Shown here: positions 58,012 through 64,000 of the stretch, one piece after another
Layout of the letters: the number at the start of each line of letters is the position of its first letter
How positions within the stretch are numbered: position 1 is the first letter of the stretch
Origin: Sulfonitrofixus sp039714575
GTDB taxonomy: Bacteria > Campylobacterota > Campylobacteria > Campylobacterales > Sulfurimonadaceae
Assembly (NCBI GenBank): GCA_039714575.1
Contig: JBDLJE010000002.1
Location: forward strand, 36,437 to 100,436
Reading direction: 5' to 3'
DNA length: 64,000 nt
Made by a program: the position numbers and the translations under genes
The notes under the pieces: generated by a model
The model's database searches: none
What the model saw: only the letters and a program-made list of their open reading frames with translations
What the model was told of the DNA's origin: nothing

Positions 58012-60392
58012 TTCCATCTCCTAGGATTTTTACGTTTTAAAAAGAGTCTGTATATAATATACCCTCCAAGCAAAGCACCGACTAAGACCTGCAGCCAAGC
58101 CCCTATCAGTAAAAGTTTGTTTAAGATAGAGCCGTGCTGTTTTTTGTCGATCTCGATACCTGCCATCTGGGAGGCGTGCACCATAGCCGATACTGCCAGA
58201 TCGCCGTTAGGTATCTCTTTATGACAAGAGAGACACATCCCTTCCCTGTCTACGTTAGCACGCTGTTCAGCGTTAAGCGGCCCTGAAAGTTTCCAGTGGT
58301 GACCCACCGTCATCAGCTGCGTGCCGTTTTCATCGATAAAACGCGAATAGTCGTTTTTCAGGTTGGCGATACGAGGGATCTGCTGATCGACCTTCGTCGG
58401 CAATACGCGTCCATCGGCTGTCATAAGGTCGATTATCGTCTCTTTACTCGGATCACCGTTAAGTTTGCCCCCGCCGATACCAAGACCCAATGCCTTGGCA
58501 GACGTGTGACAGGATTCGCAGCTGCGGGACTCTTTAGAGATCGTGTGCGGTTGAACGGCTGCCATGTCGATAGCATTTTGCCCCTCTTCACCGGCACCCT
58601 CTACATTAGGGATCTTGAAGATATGATTTTGCAGAAGCGCTTTTCCATCTTTGCCAATAACCGTTATGGTTGTTTGACAGCCGGGAATGGTCGGAGAGAT
58701 ACGCCCCTCGCCGTTTTGTGAAAGTGCCGGGTCCTCCCAACGTAAAAACGAACGTGTCTCGGTTACTTTTCCATCCACAAGGTACTTTTTGAGGTCGCGC
58801 ATACCGCCCGTCGTACCATGAATATCCGTGTCGTGCGATGCTGCCAGAAAGTCCGGGTTCTGCTTGCCTTCGGAGTAGTCGATCTTGACATGACAGCCGT
58901 AACATTGCGGTGCCCATGTTGCGTGACAGGTGTAACACTCCAACTCATCCGTATGCGCCTGTATCTGGTCCATCGCCACCAGTGCTTCGCGCGAGAGCTT
59001 TTCATCCTCTTTGAGTTTTTTAAGCGGTGTCAGTTCAAGGTCTTTACCCGATGCAAGGTGCATCATGATCTTGTTGCCTTTGCGCACGGCTTTGGTAATA
59101 GGGTTACCGCGGGCACTTAGGATAAAACCTTCCGGCGCCTCTGGAATGGAACCCATCTTCAGGTATTCAGCAACTATTTTAGTGGTACCGCGGGGTTCGC
59201 CTGATTTGACCGTCTCATTAAACTCGTCTGAGTATCCGAGAGGAAGTTCCCAAGGATACGCCGAAGTCGTACCGTGACAGTCCTGACACTCGATCTCGAC
59301 GGCACCAAGGTTGGCACCGCTTAAAAAGCCGTCGCCATGCATGTCGTTAGAGGTGTGACAGTCTTGACACAACATCCCTTTTTTATAGTGGATGTCTTCT
59401 TGCATGTGCAGGTAACGCTTGGTATGCAGTTTCGGCTGACTGTTGCCCTCTTCGTCAAACGTGGCCTGGTACTCTGTCTCCATCAGACCCTGATATGAGA
59501 CTCCGATACGTTTACCGCGGTTGTGACAGGTCGAACAGGTCTCAACCGGTACACCGGAGTACTCAATGTCATGCACTTTGACTTTGGCCTTGCGTGATGA
59601 CTGGATAGTGTGAACAAGAAGATGACCCGGTTTTTTTGAGATCTTTTTGTCACCGCCTTCATAGAGTCCGGCGTTAGAGTAAGGGATGTGGCAAGATGCA
59701 CAACCGACCCCTCTAAAGTCACCCCGTTTGGCGCGCCCTTTAGAGCCGGTGTGGCAACGCAGACACTCTTGACGAAGGTAGGTGTAAACGGCTAAAGAGG
59801 GGTCTTTTTCGATCTCCTCGGCCGACGGCGCCTTAGGCAGTTCGGTCATCTCAGACGGAAAGGCCTGCGGCTCAAGCTCTGAAAGTTCAGACATGTACTT
59901 TTTATAGGTCTCTGTACCTAGACGCTTATGCGGATCTTCCGGATTTTTAGTGTCATAGGTCCCGACATTGTGGTTGTACCCCTCTTTGGCACCGAAACTC
60001 CAGAGCGCCCCCTGGATCTTCCCCTGTTCGGTCATCATCAAGGAGTTCATCTGTGCGTCGATCTGCTCTTGGTGACACATCCCGCAGGTGTTTTGGTTGA
60101 TCCATGTACTGCCCGGTGCCGGATAGTACTCTTTAGGACCTTTGTTCTCTAGAAAATATTTGACAGTACCCTTGTGTGCACGCTCTTTGACCATTGTCAT
60201 CGGGTTACCCCCGTGACAGACGATACAGTCGTTACCTTTGTGACCGGCTTTTTCGGCGACCTTATAGATCTCCTCCATCATCTTGGAAGCAGGATCGCGA
60301 ATGTCTTCAATACCCTCATGACACTTCAGACAGCTGTTTGCCCCATAAAGAGCCGAAAAGGTTAAAAGCGTAACAAGGAGCACTCTAAACAT
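58008..60392 (-). CDS. Dodecahaem c-type cytochrome with a C-terminal membrane anchor
   Basis: 794 residues. Signal peptide (FRVLLVTLLTFSALYGA) and twelve CxxCH sites: CLKCH, CIVCH, CGMCH, CLRCH, CASCH, CSTCH, CQDCH twice, CYTCH, CYGCH, CESCH and CLSCH. A single C-terminal helix (LLLIGAWLQVLVGALLGGYIIY) and a basic tail anchor it to the inner membrane. The substrate is unknown; electron storage or an S/N-compound oxidoreductase role are options. Its start overlaps nusB by one base (TAATG). Confidence 0.9.
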   Translation of the reverse strand: MFRVLLVTLLTFSALYGANSCLKCHEGIEDIRDPASKMMEEIYKVAEKAGHKGNDCIVCHGGNPMTMVKERAHKGTVKYFLENKGPKEYYPAPGSTWINQNTCGMCHQEQIDAQMNSLMMTEQGKIQGALWSFGAKEGYNHNVGTYDTKNPEDPHKRLGTETYKKYMSELSELEPQAFPSEMTELPKAPSAEEIEKDPSLAVYTYLRQECLRCHTGSKGRAKRGDFRGVGCASCHIPYSNAGLYEGGDKKISKKPGHLLVHTIQSSRKAKVKVHDIEYSGVPVETCSTCHNRGKRIGVSYQGLMETEYQATFDEEGNSQPKLHTKRYLHMQEDIHYKKGMLCQDCHTSNDMHGDGFLSGANLGAVEIECQDCHGTTSAYPWELPLGYSDEFNETVKSGEPRGTTKIVAEYLKMGSIPEAPEGFILSARGNPITKAVRKGNKIMMHLASGKDLELTPLKKLKEDEKLSREALVAMDQIQAHTDELECYTCHATWAPQCYGCHVKIDYSEGKQNPDFLAASHDTDIHGTTGGMRDLKKYLVDGKVTETRSFLRWEDPALSQNGEGRISPTIPGCQTTITVIGKDGKALLQNHIFKIPNVEGAGEEGQNAIDMAAVQPHTISKESRSCESCHTSAKALGLGIGGGKLNGDPSKETIIDLMTADGRVLPTKVDQQIPRIANLKNDYSRFIDENGTQLMTVGHHWKLSGPLNAEQRANVDREGMCLSCHKEIPNGDLAVSAMVHASQMAGIEIDKKQHGSILNKLLLIGAWLQVLVGALLGGYIIYRLFLKRKNPRRWK

Positions 60393-60790
60393 TATCTGTC
60401 TTTAGCAATAGCGTCTAGCACACCGTTAATAAACTTAGGAGACTGCTCAGTCCCGAAGGCTTTAGAGACCTCTATCGCTTCATTGATCACAACAGCAGAG
60501 TCCAGCTCGGTGTTCATGATCTCATAAGCACCTAAACGAAGTGTTGCACGCTCGACAGAACCAAGACGTTCAAAGTCCCAATCTTTCAGGTGCTTGATGA
60601 TCGCTTCGTCAACTGACGGCAGGTTGTCCATAACACCTCGAAAGAGCTCAAGTGCAAACTCTTTTTGCTTATTACGGATCTTTTTATCTTCCAATATCTC
60701 ATCGGTATAATCAGCAATGCTTTTATTACCAAGGTCATAAGCATACAGCAGGCTGACTACAGCCATTCTAGCGTGGTGACGTGTCGCCAT
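60392..60790 (-). CDS. nusB: Transcription antitermination factor NusB
   Basis: 132 residues, all-helical. RHHARMAVVSLLYAYDL at the N terminus and ERLGSVERATLRLGAYEI, INEAIEVSKAFGTEQSPKFINGVLDAIA in two pieces, are the NusB marks. It joins NusE in rRNA antitermination. It overlaps ribH by one base and the cytochrome by one base. Confidence 0.96.
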   Translation of the reverse strand: MATRHHARMAVVSLLYAYDLGNKSIADYTDEILEDKKIRNKQKEFALELFRGVMDNLPSVDEAIIKHLKDWDFERLGSVERATLRLGAYEIMNTELDSAVVINEAIEVSKAFGTEQSPKFINGVLDAIAKDR

Positions 60791-61260
60791 TACGCGTCTA
60801 TCACTTCGTAAAGGTCAAGCATCTCGATAACGGTCGTCATCGCTTCAAATCCTTTGTTACCCGCTTTTGTACCGGCACGCTCGATCGCCTGCTCGATGGT
60901 GTCTGTCGTCAAAAGACCGAAAGAGACCGGTTTAGAGTGTTTAAGTGACATTGTTGCGATCCCTTTGGTCGCCTCTGCAGAGACATAGTCAAAGTGCGGT
61001 GTCGCACCGCGAATAACAGCACCCAAAGCACAGACAGCATCGTATTTACCGCTTGCAAGAAGACGATCAACGATCATCGGAAGTTCAAAGGCACCCGGTA
61101 CCAATACATGGTCAAGGTCGTCTGCGTTACCGCCATGACGGTCAAAAGCGTCTTTTGAACCCTCTACTAATCTGTCTACGATGAAGTGGTTCCAGCGTGT
61201 ACTTACTATGGCGATCTTTTTGCCGTTGATTACTTTTAATTTACCTTCGATTAAACTCAT
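60790..61260 (-). CDS. ribH: 6,7-dimethyl-8-ribityllumazine synthase
   Basis: 156 residues. VSTRWNHFIVDRL, VPGAFELPMIVDRLL, LGAVIRGATPHFDYV and FGLLTTDTIEQAIERAG are the lumazine synthase motifs. It forms the penultimate riboflavin intermediate in an icosahedral or pentameric complex. Confidence 0.97.
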   Translation of the reverse strand: MSLIEGKLKVINGKKIAIVSTRWNHFIVDRLVEGSKDAFDRHGGNADDLDHVLVPGAFELPMIVDRLLASGKYDAVCALGAVIRGATPHFDYVSAEATKGIATMSLKHSKPVSFGLLTTDTIEQAIERAGTKAGNKGFEAMTTVIEMLDLYEVIDA

Positions 61261-61262
61261 TT

Positions 61263-62063
61263 TTATCCTTTTAGTGTTTCTTGAATTTTTAAGATTGTCT
61301 CTGTAGTTTTGTATAAGTCGTCTAATTTTAACATATTCGGCCCGTCACTCAGTGCGCAGCTTGGGTCGATATGGGTCTCAAAAAAGAAACCGTCCACACC
61401 GACAGCGGCCGCTGCACGTGAAAGATGCGGTACCATCGAACTGTCGCCCGAAGTCGTTCCACCGCCGCCGCCCGGCATCTGTACCGAGTGCGTTGCGTCA
61501 AAGATGACCGGCGCAAAGTCGCGCATGATGACCAGAGAACGCATATCGACCACGAGGTTGCCGTAACCGAAACTTGAACCGCGTTCTGTCAAAAGTACGC
61601 CGTTCTCTTTCGCGTTTTGGTATGAGACCTCATCACAGCCGCGTGTTTTAAGCACTTTCAAAACAGAGTACTTCATATCGTTAGGGTTCATGAACTGACC
61701 CTTTTTAATATTGACGATCTTCTCTGTTTTAGCCGCTGCGACCAGCAGGTCTGTCTGACGGCAGAGAAAAGCGGGGACCTGCAAGATATCCGCTACTTCT
61801 GCCACCGGGTTCACCTGATACGACTCATGGATGTCGGTCACGATCTTGTAGCCAAAGTCATCTTTGACCTTTTGCAGGATACGGAGCCCCTCTTCAAGAC
61901 CCGGTCCGCGGTAGCTCTCCAGGGAGGTGCGGTTGGCTTTGTCAAAACTCGCTTTGAAATAGAAGTCGATGCGTTCATCTTCTTGATATCGCTCCAGTTT
62001 TTTAGCGATATCGAAGATGTTCTCTTCGCTCTCGATAACACAAGGGCCTGACATTAAGATCAT
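61263..62063 (-). CDS. kdsA: 3-deoxy-D-manno-octulosonate 8-phosphate synthase
   Basis: 266 residues. SGPCVIESEENIFDIA, FKASFDKANRTSLESYRGPG, VTDIHE, FDATHSVQMPGG and FFETHIDPSCALSDGPNM. It makes the Kdo-8-phosphate precursor of LPS. A Cys at position 8 (GPCVIE) is compatible with the metal-dependent class. Two bases separate it from ribH. Confidence 0.97.
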   Translation of the reverse strand: MILMSGPCVIESEENIFDIAKKLERYQEDERIDFYFKASFDKANRTSLESYRGPGLEEGLRILQKVKDDFGYKIVTDIHESYQVNPVAEVADILQVPAFLCRQTDLLVAAAKTEKIVNIKKGQFMNPNDMKYSVLKVLKTRGCDEVSYQNAKENGVLLTERGSSFGYGNLVVDMRSLVIMRDFAPVIFDATHSVQMPGGGGGTTSGDSSMVPHLSRAAAAVGVDGFFFETHIDPSCALSDGPNMLKLDDLYKTTETILKIQETLKG

Positions 62064-62285
62064 CTAGAGGCTCCCATCTTTCTTATATCCTGTCGCTTTG
62101 TCAAACTCACCGGTCGCTTTATCCAACTCACCGGTGATCGTAGTCCCTGTGTTGTGAGAGTAGATAAAATAGCCGCCTAGCGCAACTAAAAGCACTGCTA
62201 TCATAATACGATTACTGTTATATGCCATATAAGCAAGAATAGCGATTACGACTAAACCGCCGTAGTACATTGTATTTGCATCCAT
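62064..62285 (-). CDS. Small membrane protein with a Thr/Gly-Asp-Lys tail
   Basis: 73 residues: two hydrophobic segments (about 8-22 and 27-43), then a polar tail containing an imperfect repeat ELDKATG/EFDKATG. No family is recognised. AGGAGA precedes the ATG; its stop abuts the kdsA start. Confidence 0.7.
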   Translation of the reverse strand: MDANTMYYGGLVVIAILAYMAYNSNRIMIAVLLVALGGYFIYSHNTGTTITGELDKATGEFDKATGYKKDGSL

Positions 62286-62294
62286 AATGGTCTC

Positions 62295-63182
62295 CTATTT
62301 TTTGACAACGAGAATCCCGCTGATAATGATTAAGATTATACCAAAGAGTGTTATAAAGTCAGGTAGTGCGTCGCCAAGCAGCAGTCCAACCCCGATCGCA
62401 AAGACGATGTTCATGTAACTGACCGCCCCGACAATGCCCGCTTGCGACTCGCCGTACGCCTTTGTCATATAGAGCTGGGCAAGGGTTGCAAAAAGGCCCA
62501 TACCGATGACATAAAGCCAGACGACCCCGCTCGGCATCACGAACTCCCCCAGCATAAAGTCAAGTTCGGGTGCGTTTATATAAGGCGAGACCAGCAGTAA
62601 AAGCAGTGGTCCAATCGTACCGACACTCATAAAAGAGAGCACGATCGCACGCGTGTCATAATATTTTCTAAGCTCTCGGACAGCGGTGTAGGCCAAGGCC
62701 GCACCGATACCGCTGAAGATACCGAGCAGGTCTGTTTTTGAAAAGGCCAGCCCTGTCGGCTGGGTGATAAAGACAATGCCGACAAAACCGACAAAGACCG
62801 CCAGCCATGCCGACTTTGGAAGCTTCTCCTGCAGAAACATCCAGGCAAAGATCGCCGTAAAGATGGGCGAGGTCTTGGAGAAGGTCATCGCATCGCCCAG
62901 GGGGATATGGGCGATGTTATAAAAAAAAGCCAAAAGTGCCACAAAGCCCATAAACCCTCTGAAAAAGAGTAAGAAAGGTCTGCCGCCGGTGTGTTTCATC
63001 GGACGCCGCAATACCGCGTAACCGATAATAGCCACACCAAAGACATTACGGAAAAAGACCACTTCCAGAGAGCTCATAGAGTCACTTGTCAGTTTCGCAA
63101 AAGCACCCATAATGGCAAAGAAAAAAGAGGCCATCAGCATATAGAGCACACCGCGGTCGAGTTTGGAGACATAGTGTTTCAA
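62295..63182 (-). CDS. EamA/DMT-family transporter
   Basis: 295 residues with ten predicted membrane helices and two EamA repeats (MLMASFFFAIMGAFAKL and GIFSGIGAALAYTAVREL). The substrate of such exporters or permeases cannot be read from sequence. Position between adk and kdsA gives no further clue. Confidence 0.88.
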   Translation of the reverse strand: MKHYVSKLDRGVLYMLMASFFFAIMGAFAKLTSDSMSSLEVVFFRNVFGVAIIGYAVLRRPMKHTGGRPFLLFFRGFMGFVALLAFFYNIAHIPLGDAMTFSKTSPIFTAIFAWMFLQEKLPKSAWLAVFVGFVGIVFITQPTGLAFSKTDLLGIFSGIGAALAYTAVRELRKYYDTRAIVLSFMSVGTIGPLLLLLVSPYINAPELDFMLGEFVMPSGVVWLYVIGMGLFATLAQLYMTKAYGESQAGIVGAVSYMNIVFAIGVGLLLGDALPDFITLFGIILIIISGILVVKK

Positions 63183-63253
63183 TAAATATCTTTATTATGA
63201 AGTGTTTAATTACAGATAGACCCCAAAGTCAAAGCTTTGGACCTCTCAAAATA

Positions 63254-63901
63254 TTAGCGGAGTTGAGCAGTAACCTCTTTTTCAACCACATCGATCTTTT
63301 GTGTACCGTCTACACGGATGTATTTGATAGCACTGTTGTTTGCCGCTTCTGTAGCGTAAAAGTCGATTAACGGTTTTGTCTGGTCGTGATAGACTTTAAG
63401 ACGGTCAAGAACGATCTCCTCTTTGTCATCATCACGCTGAACAAGATCTTCGCCTGTCTCGTCATCTTTGCCTTCAACCTTAGGCGGGTTGTAAACAATG
63501 TGATAAGTACGTCCTGATGCCAAGTGTGCACGACGGCCCGACATACGTTTGACGATCTCTTCGTCCGGAACATCGATCTCGATAACCGCGTCAATAGCGA
63601 CACCCGCCTCTTTAACAGCGTCAGCTTGAGGAACTGTACGCGGAAAACCGTCTAGCAGAAAACCGTTTTTACAGTCATCTTCCGCGATACGGTCTTTGAC
63701 AAGACCGATAATGATCTCATCCGTTACCAGTTTACCGGCGTCCATAGCCTCTTTTGCCATCTTGCCCATCTCTGTACCGGCTTTGATCGCAGCACGAAGC
63801 ATGTCGCCTGTCGAGATCTGAGGAATGTCAAACTCTTTGGTTAAAAACTGTGCCTGCGTACCCTTACCTGCACCCGGTGCACCTAGTAAAATAATTCTCA
63901 T
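63254..63901 (-). CDS. adk: Adenylate kinase
   Basis: 215 residues from the ATG at 63901 with TTAGGA upstream; the open frame begins 13 codons earlier. P-loop GAPGAGKGTQAQF, NMP-binding QISTGDMLRAAI, LLDGFPRTVPQAD and LID region RMSGRRAHLASGRTYHIVYNPP. The LID lacks the four Cys of the zinc form. It interconverts ATP, ADP and AMP. Confidence 0.97.
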   Translation of the reverse strand: MRIILLGAPGAGKGTQAQFLTKEFDIPQISTGDMLRAAIKAGTEMGKMAKEAMDAGKLVTDEIIIGLVKDRIAEDDCKNGFLLDGFPRTVPQADAVKEAGVAIDAVIEIDVPDEEIVKRMSGRRAHLASGRTYHIVYNPPKVEGKDDETGEDLVQRDDDKEEIVLDRLKVYHDQTKPLIDFYATEAANNSAIKYIRVDGTQKIDVVEKEVTAQLR

Positions 63902-64000
63902 TATGGTTGTCCTAAATTTTATGTTGCCGCAATTATACAATAAGCAGACCTTTAATCATCCTAGGAGTCTATTTAATTGATTTTGGCATAATTATAGTTA

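Noticed and set aside
63183..63253. Terminator after adk (CCAAAG/CTTTGG)
   Set aside because: Six-base arms with no T-run on the minus strand; too weak to list as a terminator.
1..64000. CRISPR array, transposase, integrase or prophage genes
   Set aside because: No regularly spaced direct repeats and no DDE, HUH or tyrosine-recombinase motif in any frame I read.

Overview
The window reads as chromosomal DNA of a free-living Campylobacterota bacterium, most like Sulfurimonas or a close relative. The lineage signs are histidine kinases with the AHQWRQPL H-box, a MagIII-type glycosylase, the futalosine menaquinone enzyme MqnC, an Aer/CetB-like lone PAS protein, a phase-variation-type poly-G tract and densely overlapping operons. 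I see no rRNA, tRNA, CRISPR, prophage or transposase gene.

Layout. 0-10 kb: the end of pabB, an orphan sensor kinase, a HIT protein, the ndk-yceD-rpmF-plsX-fabH operon, a ferredoxin, metK divergent from a 2-Cys peroxiredoxin, and a second orphan kinase. 10-21 kb: a LemA/M48 protease operon, a Pif1-type helicase, a HepT/MntA-like toxin-antitoxin pair, a BRCT/LRV-MoxR-VWA operon and a DEDDh exonuclease. 21-24.5 kb: a cell-wall peptide cassette (secreted amidase, DUF819 permease, dipeptide epimerase), in which the epimerase carries a GIY-YIG domain at its C terminus. 24.5-27.4 kb: three related secreted thioredoxin-fold proteins with YceI and a truncated haemoglobin. 27.6-36 kb: a CusCBA-type Cu/Ag efflux operon ending in a lipoprotein with three MKCGAGKCGA repeats, divergent from a small c-type cytochrome and a two-component system. 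36-47.5 kb: PAS protein, rhodanese, DEAD-box helicase, MagIII, YmdB, Mfd, FolC, LptE and LeuS. 47.6-54.5 kb: yajC-secD-secF, Lnt, CysK/M, PabC and a small Campylobacterota protein. 54.5-55.2 kb: a hairpin-rich gene-free region. 55.2-64 kb: adk, an EamA transporter, kdsA-ribH-nusB, a 12-haem cytochrome, DUF302, mqnC and an M16-fold protein, all on the minus strand.

Beyond the genes, four layers of signal stand out. (1) Two copies (6.4 kb and 26.4 kb) of a three-segment hairpin element whose paired positions co-vary and whose G.U pairs show that the plus strand is the RNA strand; each ends at the stop codon of a convergent gene. (2) Five genes have TATAAT only 5-8 nt before ATG and no Shine-Dalgarno, so their mRNAs are probably leaderless. 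(3) A T9G9 tract abuts a perfect TATAAT and lies upstream of the PAS gene, a likely phase-variable switch. (4) A second family of intergenic hairpin repeats occurs at 48.0, 50.7 and 55.1 kb.

All family assignments come from reading motifs; no database search was run.
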